Shown: piece after piece, positions 9,401 through 18,893 of the stretch
Position numbering within the stretch: position 1 is the first letter of the stretch
How the letters are laid out: each line of letters starts with the position of its first letter
DNA from: Lunatibacter salilacus
GTDB taxonomy: Bacteria > Bacteroidota > Bacteroidia > Cytophagales > Cyclobacteriaceae
Length of the DNA stretch: 64,000 bases
Direction of reading: 5' to 3'
Assembly: GCF_009797935.1 (NCBI RefSeq)
Contig: NZ_VOLC01000001.1
Coordinates: 372,001 to 436,000, forward strand
The notes under the pieces: model-generated
What the model was told of the DNA's origin: nothing
Database searches by the model: none
What the model saw: the letters and a program-made list of their open reading frames with translations, nothing else
Translations under genes and position numbers: made by a program

Positions 9401-12400
9401 CCATTTTTACTCCTGTGGGCTGCGTCTCCATACCTTTCTTGGAAGCTAAGCTGTACATTGAATGAAACAACGGAGAAAATCAGTGAAGATCAACGAAAAT
9501 TTCTTCACCAAACCGCCCGAAAAACCTGGGCCTTTTTTGAAAAATTTGTAACAGCCCAAGAAAACTGGCTTCCGCCAGACAATTTTCAGGAATCTCCCGT
9601 TGAAAAAATTGCCCATCGCACATCTCCCACTAATATTGGAATGGCACTGCTGGCAAACCTCACTGCCTACGATTTCGGGTATATTTCAGCCAGAAAGGCG
9701 ATTGAAAAAATTGATCAAACCGTAACTACGCTGGTAGACATGGAGCGATATCTGGGGCATTTTTATAATTGGTATGATACAAGAACGCTGAACGTACTTA
9801 TGCCAAGATACATTTCCACTGTTGACAGTGGAAATCTGCTAGGCCACTTACTCACCTTGCGGCAAGGTTTGTTTGAACTTCCCTCCCAACCTGTCATTTC
9901 CAACCAGAATTTTGAGGGCATTAAAACAACAGTCGAGGTCGTGGAACGCTACCTAAATACGAAGAATGGTGCCATGCTGCTAGATATTTCTGCTTATCTA
10001 GAGCGTATGTTGACAGAGGAGGTATATTCACTTTCAACCATGGATCAACACCTCAATCACCTCATTGAGCTGGCTGGGAATCTATCCCGATCTACAGATT
10101 TGGGGATTTTGGCTACTATTTGGCTCGACAGGTTGATAGGCCAACTAAGGGATATAAAAGAAGATCTTTATATTCAGATTCCTTGGATGCACCTACTGCC
10201 TATACCAAAAGATCTCGTCCAACTTCAACAGTTGGATAAAATACCTTCGATAAAATCCATAATCCCTCTCGTATCTACCTCTATCCAAGCAATCGATCAA
10301 CTTGAAAGGATTACCCTTCCGGTTTCAATTAAAAACTACCTAACTCAACTCCGAGAATCCATTGAAAAAGGAACGGTAGAATCCGCAAGAACTATCGAGA
10401 ATGTAACCCGGTTGGGACATCAATGTGAGCAATTAAGTACGGTCTCCTACGATTTTTTGTTTGACTCAAACACCAGTTTGTTAAGTATTGGATTTAATAC
10501 AGAAGATCAACGCAGGGACGACGGATTTTACGATCTATTGGCTTCTGAAGCTCGATTGGGTATTTTCGTGGGTATCTCACAGGGCAAGCTTCCACAGGAA
10601 AGCTGGTTTTCTCTAGGAAGATTACTGACCAATTCGGGAAGTGACCCGATTTTGCTTTCTTGGAGTGGATCCATGTTTGAGTACCTCATGCCGCTTTTAG
10701 TTATGCCAAGTTATAAAAATACCCTTCTAAATCAAAGTGCCAAGGCCACGGTGAAGTTGCAGGCTGAATATGGAAGGAAGCGGGGCGTCCCTTGGGGAAT
10801 TTCGGAATCCGGTTATAATGCCGTGGATGCCAGCCTCAATTATCAGTATAAAGCATTTGGCGTACCAGGTCTAGGTCTGAAACGGGGACTGGAAGAGGAG
10901 CTCGTCATTGCTCCTTATGCCTCAATGATGGCACTCATGGTCTCTCTGGGGAAATCCTGCGAAAACTTGCAAGTTTTATCTGCCAATGGATTTGAAGGAG
11001 AGCTCGGATTTTACGAAGCCATTGATTACACTCCCAGCCGAATACCCCGAGGAAAAGATTACGGAATTATCCAATCCTATATGGTTCACCACCAGGGAAT
11101 GGGATTCCTATCTCTTTCGTATGCCTTGCTGGACAAACCGATGCATAGAAGGTTCTTATCAGAACTACGCTTTCAGGCTACGATATTACTGCTTCAGGAA
11201 AAGATCCCAAGAGCTACCCAATTTTTCGCCCATACGGCTGAGCTTAACATTGTACCACAGGCAAGGGAGGAGAATTTCTCCCGCTCCATTCCCACACCTC
11301 ACACGGCCTTGCCGGAGATTCAATTGTTAAGTAACAGCCGATATGTGGTCATGTTGACCAACGCAGGCGGGGGATACAGCAGGTGGAAAGACATGGCTGT
11401 TTCCCGATGGAGAGAAGATACCAGCTTGGATAATACGGGTATATTCTGCTATATCAAAGATATATCCAATGGGAAATTCTGGTCCAATACCTACCAACCT
11501 ACCCTCCAGGTCCCTCAAAGTTATGAAGCCATTTTTTCCCAAGGCCAAGTCGAATTCAGGAGAATGGATGACGGCATCATCACCAAGACTCAAATTGTCA
11601 TCTCTCCGGAAGATGATATGGAGCTACGTAGGATCAAACTCACGAACAAGTCAACAGTTACAAAGGTATTGGAAGTAACGAGCTATGCCGAAATAGTATT
11701 GGCTAGTCAGGCTTCCGACGAAGCCCATCCGGCATTCAGTAACTTATTTGTACAAACTGAAATTCTAGAAGACCTAAAGGCTATTCTTTGTACCAGAAGA
11801 GCACGTTCCAAAAACGAAACCCCTCCTTGGATGTTTCATTTGATGGATGTCTATGGCGCAGAAGTGGAAGCTGTGTCCTTTGAAACAGACCGGATGGAAT
11901 TTATCGGTAGGGGCAACACCTTGGTCCACCCACAAAGTCTTGACACGCCACGACTGACCGGAAAATCCGGAGCTGTTCTCGACCCAATTTTAGCTATCCG
12001 ATATAGAATCCACTTGAAGCCTGAGCAAACAGTAGCCTTTGATTTGATTTTTGGCATTGCCGAGACTCGGGAGGGATGTGAGGGATTGCTGCGAAAATAT
12101 AAGGATCACAATTTGAGAAAGCGGGCATTAGAGCTTTCGTGGACACATATGCAGGTCATGCTTCGTCAGATCAACGCTACAGAGGCCGATGCACTTGTTT
12201 TTGATAGTTTGGCTTCGTTCATCATCTATCCCCACCCAAAGCTCAGGGCAGACGGTACAGTTATCCAATCCAATTCCCGAGGTCAGTCTAGTCTTTGGAG
12301 TCATTCCATCTCCGGGGATCTACCCATTGTCCTTGTACATGTTTTTGATCCAAAAAACCTGACATTGATCAAGCAGTTGATTCAAGCCCATGCCTATTGG

Positions 12401-15166
12401 AGCTTAAAAGGGCTTTCTGTAGATCTGGTAATTTGGAATGAGGACCATGGCTCCTACAGACAGCTACTACAGGAGCAAATTCTGGGTTTAATTAATACGG
12501 AGGGTGCCCATCCCCATCCTTACGGCAAGCAGGGGAATATTTTTGTCAAAACTGCGGATCAGTTATCCTATGAGGATCGGATACTCTTTGAAAGTGTGGC
12601 ACGTGTCATTCTGCACGACCATAAAGGGACCTTGACTGAACAAGTTAATCAAATCCAAAAGTCGGTTCCATTACCGGCTTTAATAGAGCCACTGTTATTC
12701 CCATCCAACAGTAATTTCGCCCAGCAGCCAGATACTTCTGATCTACTTTTTTTTAACGGACGGGGAGGATTCTCTCCGGATGGAAAAACGTACAAAATCA
12801 TTCTCACCGAAAAACAAACCACGCCGGCACCCTGGGTGAACGTATTGGCTAACCCCGACTTTGGAACTGTAGTTTCCGATTCCGGATCGGCCTACACTTG
12901 GGCAACCAACGCACATGAATACCGAATTACCCCTTGGAAAAATGATCCGGTTAGTGATCAGGGAGGCGAGGCATTATACATTCGTGATGAAGAAAGTGCA
13001 CATTATTGGTCTCCGTCTCCATTTCCTACCCGGGGAAAGCAACCATATATAGTTACCCATGGCTTTGGATTTTCGACGTTTGAATATGAGGAAGGTGGCA
13101 TTTGTTCGAATCTGACAGTCTTTGTCGATAAGTTGCTTCCTGTAAAATACCTCATCCTAAAAATAAAAAATAATACGGAGAGGGAACGGAAATTATCTGC
13201 CACTGCCTACTTCGAAATGATTTTGGGGGACTTGAAATCCAAGACAAATCTACATATAGTATCTGAAAGAGACCACGAAACCGGCGCGCTACTTTTTAGA
13301 AACAAATACAACTCTGCTTTTACGGACAAGGTGACCTTTGCGGTGGTCAGAGGAAGTAATCAAAGCTATACCACCGACAGGACTGCTTTTTTGGGACGTA
13401 ATGGGAACATCGCCATACCACAAGGCATGAGCAGAAGCAAATTATCCGGCAGGGTCGGCGCTGGCCTAGACTCCTGTGCGGTGCTTCAAGTAAAAGTAGA
13501 CCTGCTAGCTGGGGAGGAGAGGGAAATTATTTTCCGATTAGGAAGTGGGGAAAATTTGGCTGCAGTAAGGGAACTTCTTGATGGATTCCAAAATTCCCGA
13601 TCCGCTAAGCAGGCATTGGCCGAAGTTCATGAATACTGGAAGGAAACGATGGAGGCAGTTCAGGTGACCACACCAGATGCCGCGCTTAATGTACTCGCTA
13701 ATGGGTGGTTGACCTACCAGACACTTGCATGCAGAATTTTTGCAAGAAGCGGCTTTTACCAATCCGGAGGTGCCTTTGGATTTAGGGATCAGCTACAGGA
13801 TGTTTTGGCATTGCTTCATACCCGGCCGGAGATTGCAAAAAACCAAATCCTCTTACATGCTTCTAGGCAGTTTCTGGCGGGAGATGTGCAACATTGGTGG
13901 CATCCTCCTGAGGGGAGAGGTGTTAGGACCAAATGCTCCGATGATATGCTTTGGCTTCCCTTTGTAGTTTGTCGATACCTAAAGGCCACAGGTGATGACA
14001 CCCTATTGGACGCAATGGTTGGTTATCTGGATGCGAGAGAGCTTACACTTGAGGAGGATTCAATCTACGATTTACCGATAGTTGCCAATGCTTCAGGTAC
14101 TCTTTACGAGCATTGCGTAAAAGCCATCCGCTATAGCTTCCGATTTGGCAGGCATGGCTTGCCATTAATTGGTTCTGGAGATTGGAATGATGGTATGGAT
14201 CGAGTTGGGCATGAGGGTTTGGGGGAGAGTGTATGGCTGGGATTTTTTCTCTATGACATATTGAAGCAGTTTGCTCCTATTGCGTCACAGTACGGGGATT
14301 TCGACTTCGAAGAGGATTGCTTAAGAGAAGCCGGCGTTTTGAAGAAAAACCTGGAATCCTCTGCTTGGGACGGCGAGTGGTATCGGCGTGCGTACTTTGA
14401 TGATGGTACTCCCCTTGGATCAAAGGTAAATTCCGAGTGCCGAATCGATGCGATCGCCCAAAGCTGGGCGGTATTGTCAGGGGCTGGTAATCCCGAAAGA
14501 GCAAAGGAGGGAATGGAATCCTTGGATAAATATCTGGTCAACCGAAAACTTGACCTTATTCAACTGTTGGATCCACCCTTTGATACGGGTGAACTAAATC
14601 CCGGCTATATTAAGGGATATGTACCCGGAGTCAGGGAAAATGGTGGACAGTATTCGCATGCCGCCATCTGGTCATTAATGGCTTTTGCAGCCCTGCAGGA
14701 CAGGGGAAAAGTTTGGGAATTGTTTTCCATGATACATCCCATTGGCCACGGTTCAGACAGCAAATCCATCACCACGTACAAAGTAGAGCCATATGTCATG
14801 GCAGCAGACGTTTATGCAAACATATCCCATGAAGGAAGGGGGGGATGGACTTGGTATACCGGATCCTCTGGCTGGATGTATGAGTTTATCTTAGGTTCCC
14901 TGTTGGGAATAAGAAAAATCGGGGACACACTGGTCTTCAAACCCTGCTTCCCCCTTCACTGGCCTTCGGTCAAAGTTGCCTATAGGGTGGGCAATGCCTT
15001 ATATAACCTGACAGTCGTTCAAGATGTATTAATTTCGTTTTCTTCTTGGGAAATAGATGAGCTACATGGAGAGGGCAACATCATCTCTATACCCGATGAT
15101 GGTAGGATTCATGAAGTATTACTTACCATTGGAGTAAAAGACATTGTTGCTATGGGAGTTGAGTAA
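6449..15166 (+). CDS. Cyclic beta-1,2-glucan synthase-like protein (GT84 + GH94)
   Basis: A 2905-aa giant membrane enzyme matching the NdvB/ChvB/Cgs architecture, which is normally about 2800-2870 aa. Those enzymes polymerise UDP-glucose into beta-1,2-glucan, then control length and cyclise it. Order seen: N-terminal cytoplasmic region (1-420); two membrane segments (about 423-484); a GT2-like GT84 domain with DGDTQLP (about 640), HDLLEGCYVRSG (about 755) and RSHRWIRGDWQ (about 787); further membrane segments (830-998); a glycoamylase-like domain (about 1020-1600); two beta-sandwich GH94 N-domains (about 1625-1880 and 2125-2390); and a C-terminal GH94 (alpha/alpha)6 catalytic domain with SGDWNDGMD near 2575. 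The product may be a periplasmic or surface glucan. No export ATPase such as NdvA lies in the window. Family call is strong; the exact product is inference. Confidence 0.92.
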   Translation: MLNVSTSSVFEGFSRLRDYFHKDQLNTRDRETPYRGELYSSEQNDRHGKILAKSHKLQVGSSKDQLLGRLEENEKKLLEVRDLLVDGIKSGKTISPAGDWLLDNFYLIEEQVVLAGKHLPKGYSEALPNLAEGASAGMPRVYDIVLEIISHSDGRIDQDNLSSFISAYQTQTFLTLGELWAIPIMLRLAVIENLRRVSRMIALDMLDNNLADFWAGRMMETVRDEPADLILTIADMARSSPILDGPFVAGFTRYLQGKGPELQLPLSWMEQQLNILGTTAKDLVWQENQKQAADQVSIKNSIGTLRFLGATDWRKFVESLSSVEKVFREEETGIYPQMDFATRDSYRHVVERISKASAYSETEVAHKLLAYIKEKKQRGNTIPKQEHLGYWLVGKGLHEIELYFNTKNPWKDRLKNAAGKMPVFLYLFSIIFLTVTISGSLFIYAVLQGVSSTLALIFLIPLFILGASQLAVSLVNWLSTIWVVPRVLPRMDFSKGVPDTWRTLVIVPSMLTDPEAIDSLLEDLEVRFLANSGSNIYYGLLTDFLDADTEKMSTDECLLNQVKNGIESLNLKYEDSDQGNFFLLHRPRTWNEQEGKWMGYERKRGKLAALNSLILGRDKTHFSLMIGDLPLLSSVKYIITLDGDTQLPRDAAWKLIATMAHPLNRPIYDFTKRRVTDGYGILQPRMASAIPPVSSLYLSMQGNVSGVDPYTKASSDVYQDLFGQGSFIGKGIYDVAVFEQAMDRAFPENRILSHDLLEGCYVRSGMVSDVFLYDDNPAIYESDIKRSHRWIRGDWQIGAWMLPLVQNSHHILVKNRLSALSKWKIIDNLRRSLLPVALLSLLLMGWFVLPYPWLWTLIVTMIILLAAMAAAGWQMVHKPKDISLKIHLLEVWGNVRLTLLRFIFGLSVLPYEALRFTSAIIITLFRLLVTHKHLLQWTPSATVSQNSTYKTWYGYKTMWISPGLAIVTLVGHLYIEPWTLLVSAPFLLLWAASPYLSWKLSCTLNETTEKISEDQRKFLHQTARKTWAFFEKFVTAQENWLPPDNFQESPVEKIAHRTSPTNIGMALLANLTAYDFGYISARKAIEKIDQTVTTLVDMERYLGHFYNWYDTRTLNVLMPRYISTVDSGNLLGHLLTLRQGLFELPSQPVISNQNFEGIKTTVEVVERYLNTKNGAMLLDISAYLERMLTEEVYSLSTMDQHLNHLIELAGNLSRSTDLGILATIWLDRLIGQLRDIKEDLYIQIPWMHLLPIPKDLVQLQQLDKIPSIKSIIPLVSTSIQAIDQLERITLPVSIKNYLTQLRESIEKGTVESARTIENVTRLGHQCEQLSTVSYDFLFDSNTSLLSIGFNTEDQRRDDGFYDLLASEARLGIFVGISQGKLPQESWFSLGRLLTNSGSDPILLSWSGSMFEYLMPLLVMPSYKNTLLNQSAKATVKLQAEYGRKRGVPWGISESGYNAVDASLNYQYKAFGVPGLGLKRGLEEELVIAPYASMMALMVSLGKSCENLQVLSANGFEGELGFYEAIDYTPSRIPRGKDYGIIQSYMVHHQGMGFLSLSYALLDKPMHRRFLSELRFQATILLLQEKIPRATQFFAHTAELNIVPQAREENFSRSIPTPHTALPEIQLLSNSRYVVMLTNAGGGYSRWKDMAVSRWREDTSLDNTGIFCYIKDISNGKFWSNTYQPTLQVPQSYEAIFSQGQVEFRRMDDGIITKTQIVISPEDDMELRRIKLTNKSTVTKVLEVTSYAEIVLASQASDEAHPAFSNLFVQTEILEDLKAILCTRRARSKNETPPWMFHLMDVYGAEVEAVSFETDRMEFIGRGNTLVHPQSLDTPRLTGKSGAVLDPILAIRYRIHLKPEQTVAFDLIFGIAETREGCEGLLRKYKDHNLRKRALELSWTHMQVMLRQINATEADALVFDSLASFIIYPHPKLRADGTVIQSNSRGQSSLWSHSISGDLPIVLVHVFDPKNLTLIKQLIQAHAYWSLKGLSVDLVIWNEDHGSYRQLLQEQILGLINTEGAHPHPYGKQGNIFVKTADQLSYEDRILFESVARVILHDHKGTLTEQVNQIQKSVPLPALIEPLLFPSNSNFAQQPDTSDLLFFNGRGGFSPDGKTYKIILTEKQTTPAPWVNVLANPDFGTVVSDSGSAYTWATNAHEYRITPWKNDPVSDQGGEALYIRDEESAHYWSPSPFPTRGKQPYIVTHGFGFSTFEYEEGGICSNLTVFVDKLLPVKYLILKIKNNTERERKLSATAYFEMILGDLKSKTNLHIVSERDHETGALLFRNKYNSAFTDKVTFAVVRGSNQSYTTDRTAFLGRNGNIAIPQGMSRSKLSGRVGAGLDSCAVLQVKVDLLAGEEREIIFRLGSGENLAAVRELLDGFQNSRSAKQALAEVHEYWKETMEAVQVTTPDAALNVLANGWLTYQTLACRIFARSGFYQSGGAFGFRDQLQDVLALLHTRPEIAKNQILLHASRQFLAGDVQHWWHPPEGRGVRTKCSDDMLWLPFVVCRYLKATGDDTLLDAMVGYLDARELTLEEDSIYDLPIVANASGTLYEHCVKAIRYSFRFGRHGLPLIGSGDWNDGMDRVGHEGLGESVWLGFFLYDILKQFAPIASQYGDFDFEEDCLREAGVLKKNLESSAWDGEWYRRAYFDDGTPLGSKVNSECRIDAIAQSWAVLSGAGNPERAKEGMESLDKYLVNRKLDLIQLLDPPFDTGELNPGYIKGYVPGVRENGGQYSHAAIWSLMAFAALQDRGKVWELFSMIHPIGHGSDSKSITTYKVEPYVMAADVYANISHEGRGGWTWYTGSSGWMYEFILGSLLGIRKIGDTLVFKPCFPLHWPSVKVAYRVGNALYNLTVVQDVLISFSSWEIDELHGEGNIISIPDDGRIHEVLLTIGVKDIVAMGVE

Positions 15167-15174
15167 TGGGAGGA

Positions 15175-15201
15175 ATTTGCCGGAAACCACTTCCGGCAAA
15201 T
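15175..15201 (+). terminator. Strong hairpin after the glucan synthase gene
   Basis: A perfect 11-bp inverted repeat, ATTTGCCGGAA / TTCCGGCAAAT, with a 5-nt loop starts 9 bp after the stop codon. There is no T-run, so it may be a transcript-end stabiliser rather than a true intrinsic terminator. Confidence 0.55.
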
Positions 15202-15318
15202 AATTTCCATCCGCTTCCATTACGGGTTCGTCAGCTAAATTCCACTGTCCATTTCATTATTTTTTATCCTGTTGGCTTAGTGTTGTTCATTTGAAACATC
15301 AAACTAACGACATGTACA

Positions 15319-17712
15319 ATGAAAAATCTATTTACTTTATTTACAATTTGTCTCTTATCAACAAGCAGCATCTTATCTCTCGCCCAAGAAACCAAATCGG
15401 CTGACCTATATCAGGCGGTGAGAGGTAGAGTGTTTGATCAAGTTTCTAAGGTAGGCCTTCCGGGAGCTAACATCCTGATTCCGGGCACAGACCCCTTGAT
15501 CGGAGGAACTACCGATGAGGATGGTAATTTTCATTTGGCCAAAGTACCTACTGGAAGGGTGAATTTGAAAATTAGCTTCTTGGGATATGAGCCAACTACA
15601 ATTCGGGAGCTAGTAGTAACCTCCGGCAAGGAGGTCGTGCTCGAAATTTCACTTGCCGAAAGTTTGGCACAGATGAATGAAGTAGTTATCACCGATTCCG
15701 GAAATCCCCAGGACGCAGGAAACGAATGGGCAGTCGTCTCAGCAAGGGGATTTGATATGGAAGAGACCAACCGGTATGCCGGTAGCAGAAATGACCCCGC
15801 AAGGATGGCGCAAAACTTTGCCGGGGTAAGTGGCGCCAACGACTCCCGAAACGACATCATCATACGCGGCAACTCTCCAACCGGAGTTTTGTGGAGACTG
15901 GAAGGCATTGACATTCCCAATCCAAATCATTTTGGTGCCTTGGGTACTACCGGAGGTCCTGTCAGTATTTTGAACAATAACCTTCTTGGCAAAAGTGATT
16001 TCCTAACTGGAGCTTTCCCCGCACAATTTGGGAATGCCAGTGCAGGCGTATTTGACTTGAACATGCGCAAAGGCAATGCCTTCAAGCGGGAACATTTATT
16101 TCAAATGGGCTTTAATGGCGTGGAAGCGGGAACAGAAGGGCCTTTGGGTATAGGAAATGGTGGTTCCTATCTAATTAATTACAGATATTCAACTTTGGCC
16201 ATGATGCAGGGTCTCGGTTTTTCCCCCGGTACCGGCGATGCCGTACCCTATTACCAAGACCTTTCGGTCAAAGTCGATATACCAACAATACGTGCTGGAC
16301 GATTCACCCTTTTTGCCGTAGGCGGAAAAAGTAACATAGACCTGATAGGCTCCGATATGGACAGCAGTAGTACCGACCTGTATTCGGAACTCTCACAAAA
16401 CATTTATAACTCCGCCAAAATGGGTGTGGCTGGAATCTCACATACCCAATACTATTCAAACAATACCTATGGGGTGTTTTCCCTTTCGGCTGATTATGCC
16501 TTTTCCGGAAATGTCGTGGATTCCCTCAGTATGGAAACCCGGGCAGCGGTTCCCTTTTATAGAAATCATTATGGCCTTTCAAAATACCGGGCGCAGTACC
16601 ATCTGCATAGCAAAGTAGACAGTAAAAACAATTTCAGCGTAGGGATGAACTATGACTTGCTCGGCTTTAACCTTCAGGACAGCATTTACCGGGGAGCATC
16701 AGGCCAGTTCGTGAACTTACGGGATATGCAGGATTACTCCGGTTTGGCGCAGGGCTTTGTGCAGTGGCAGCATCGGTTCAATGCAGCTTGGAGTGCCACA
16801 GGTGGTTTGCACTACCAGTATTTTATGCTGAATGAATCCCAGCAACTAGAACCACGTGCTGGATTGAGCTACCAACACACTCCACGCAGCTCGTTTCAGT
16901 TGGGTTACGGCCTGCATAGTCAACTGCAAACCCTTCCAATCTATTTTCTCGAAGCAGAACTCACTGCAACGCCGGGCATGCGGACCAATGAAAACCTTGA
17001 TTTTACAAAATCCCATCATTTCGTAGGCGGTTATCAGCACCAAGTTACTCCGGATATCCGTCTCAAAGCGGAAATATACTACCAGCACCTTTTTGATGTG
17101 GCGGTGGAATCCCAATCCAGTAGTTTTTCCATGCTGAATGCAGGAGCCGATTTCGGCATTCCGAATGTGGACAACCTCGTCAATGAAGGTTGCGGAAGAA
17201 ACTACGGGTTGGAATTAACCTTGGAAAAAAGCTTCAGCGGATCTTCCTATTTTCTGGCAACTGCATCGCTCTTTGACTCCAAATATAAGGGGAGTGACCA
17301 AGTATGGCGAAACACGGCTTTTAACAGTCAGTATGTTTTTAATGGACTATTCGGTAAAGAATGGCAAATCGGATCCAAGAATCGAATCTTGGGTCTTGAC
17401 CTGAAAAGCACCCTTGCCGGTGGACAATACATCACACCCATTGATCTTGCAGCAAGTCAATTGGCAAATGAGACTGTATTTCAAGAGAACTTAGCTTATT
17501 CAGAAAAAAACCCAGCCTATTTCCGCACCGATCTGAAAATCAATTACCGGGTTAATAAAAAAGGGTTAACCCATGAATGGGCATTGGATATCCAAAATGT
17601 ATTCAATAATCAGAATCTCTTTCGCCAAACCTACAATCCCATGACCCAACAAATTGTAAAAAGCTACCAATTGGGATTTTTTCCCATCCCACAATACCGA
17701 CTGACATTTTAA
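15319..17712 (+). CDS. TonB-dependent outer membrane receptor, carboxypeptidase-regulatory-like domain
   Basis: A 797-aa receptor with a signal peptide (about 1-22, LSLAQ), then a carboxypeptidase-regulatory-like beta-sandwich domain (about 33-120, GLPGANILIPG...GYEPTTI), then a plug domain (about 130-245: MNEVVIT as TonB-box-like start, IIIRGNSPTG) and a 22-strand-type beta-barrel to the C-terminus, which ends in an aromatic (QYRLTF). It imports an unknown substrate across the outer membrane. No SusD-like partner is present. The LytS/LytTR pair 180 bp downstream on the same strand could regulate it or respond to its substrate (inference). Confidence 0.88.
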   Translation: MKNLFTLFTICLLSTSSILSLAQETKSADLYQAVRGRVFDQVSKVGLPGANILIPGTDPLIGGTTDEDGNFHLAKVPTGRVNLKISFLGYEPTTIRELVVTSGKEVVLEISLAESLAQMNEVVITDSGNPQDAGNEWAVVSARGFDMEETNRYAGSRNDPARMAQNFAGVSGANDSRNDIIIRGNSPTGVLWRLEGIDIPNPNHFGALGTTGGPVSILNNNLLGKSDFLTGAFPAQFGNASAGVFDLNMRKGNAFKREHLFQMGFNGVEAGTEGPLGIGNGGSYLINYRYSTLAMMQGLGFSPGTGDAVPYYQDLSVKVDIPTIRAGRFTLFAVGGKSNIDLIGSDMDSSSTDLYSELSQNIYNSAKMGVAGISHTQYYSNNTYGVFSLSADYAFSGNVVDSLSMETRAAVPFYRNHYGLSKYRAQYHLHSKVDSKNNFSVGMNYDLLGFNLQDSIYRGASGQFVNLRDMQDYSGLAQGFVQWQHRFNAAWSATGGLHYQYFMLNESQQLEPRAGLSYQHTPRSSFQLGYGLHSQLQTLPIYFLEAELTATPGMRTNENLDFTKSHHFVGGYQHQVTPDIRLKAEIYYQHLFDVAVESQSSSFSMLNAGADFGIPNVDNLVNEGCGRNYGLELTLEKSFSGSSYFLATASLFDSKYKGSDQVWRNTAFNSQYVFNGLFGKEWQIGSKNRILGLDLKSTLAGGQYITPIDLAASQLANETVFQENLAYSEKNPAYFRTDLKINYRVNKKGLTHEWALDIQNVFNNQNLFRQTYNPMTQQIVKSYQLGFFPIPQYRLTF

Positions 17713-17893
17713 CCAAATTCACTTAAATAACAACTTAGTATGACGCCGGCAGCAAAATTAATGACCGGAGTAATTTTATTAACCATGCCAAGTATTCGTT
17801 ATTTTGGGATTGGGGTTAATAATAAGTTAATTGGCAACATATTTATCTAACAAAAATGAAATATCATGAATAATCACAAAGAATTGTATCAGG

Positions 17894-18886
17894 ATGGAAA
17901 TCAAGGAACCCTATGACCGTTACCTGATGATGCTTGGCTTGTCTCTTTTGTCTAGTGTATTTATTTCCGATGGTCCTTTTCTTGATGTGGTGGGAGTTAC
18001 CCTCCTGTTTACGTTCGCCTACTGGGAAGGAAACTATCAGATTGTGAGCTTTGCCCGTATCAAATTCCCGCTATTTGAAGACTCTCAGAAGAGAATACGA
18101 ATTCAAGGAGGAATGGCACTGATCTATACGGTATCTGTAGGTTTACTTCTCGGATTTCTACTTAAATGGTTTGATTTAGCACCTGAACGACCAGACTATT
18201 ATAAAAGCTTAGTTATTCAAGGATTGATCATTACGGCAATAATATCCATGATATACGAAACAGTTTACTATTTTCAATTGTGGAAAGAATCCCTGTTGGA
18301 AAGCGAACGGCTCAAAAAAAATCAGGCCCGATTGCAATTCGAAAGCCTTAAAAACCAGGTTAACCCGCATTTTCTGTTTAACAGTTTGAATACCCTTTCG
18401 GCACTAATTCCCGTGGACCCAGTGCGGGCGGAGCGTTTTGTACAGGAGTTTGCCAAAAACTATCGGTATGTGCTGGAGGTGAAGGATAAGTCGTTTGTAC
18501 CGTTGGAGGTAGAATTGGAATTTGTCAGATCCTACTGCTACCTTCAGAAAATTCGATTTGAAGATCAGTTGATCATTTCAGAAGACATCGATTCATCGGG
18601 AAAAAGCTATTATATCCCACCACTTATTTTGCAAAACCTGGTGGAAAATGCCATAAAGCACAATAGTATCAGCGAAAAACATCCCCTTCATATTCAGATT
18701 CAGCTTGTTGGGGATATTTTGCAGGTAAAAAATCGGATTCAGGCCAGACAGGGAATTGTAGACTCCACCAAAACGGGGCTTAAAAATATACGGGAGCGCA
18801 TGAAACTGGTTAGTAACAGAGTTCCAGAATTTTATGAAAAAGACGGGTACTTCTTTGCTGAGATACCCTTGGTTTTAGGCGAATAA
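17894..18886 (+). CDS. LytS-type sensor histidine kinase (HisKA_5/His_kinase family)
   Basis: A 330-aa membrane kinase of the LytS/YehU type. Hydrophobic segments are seen at about 12-25, 33-47, 74-92 and 105-125; a linker helix follows, then the kinase core with the phospho-acceptor His159 in NPHFLFNSLN and an ATP-binding domain with the N-box VENAIKHN near 252. It has no large periplasmic sensor domain, so the signal is probably sensed in the membrane. The next gene, 7 bp downstream, encodes the matching LytTR response regulator, so the pair is a two-gene operon. Confidence 0.93.
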   Translation: MEIKEPYDRYLMMLGLSLLSSVFISDGPFLDVVGVTLLFTFAYWEGNYQIVSFARIKFPLFEDSQKRIRIQGGMALIYTVSVGLLLGFLLKWFDLAPERPDYYKSLVIQGLIITAIISMIYETVYYFQLWKESLLESERLKKNQARLQFESLKNQVNPHFLFNSLNTLSALIPVDPVRAERFVQEFAKNYRYVLEVKDKSFVPLEVELEFVRSYCYLQKIRFEDQLIISEDIDSSGKSYYIPPLILQNLVENAIKHNSISEKHPLHIQIQLVGDILQVKNRIQARQGIVDSTKTGLKNIRERMKLVSNRVPEFYEKDGYFFAEIPLVLGE

Positions 18887-18893
18887 TTTAGGT

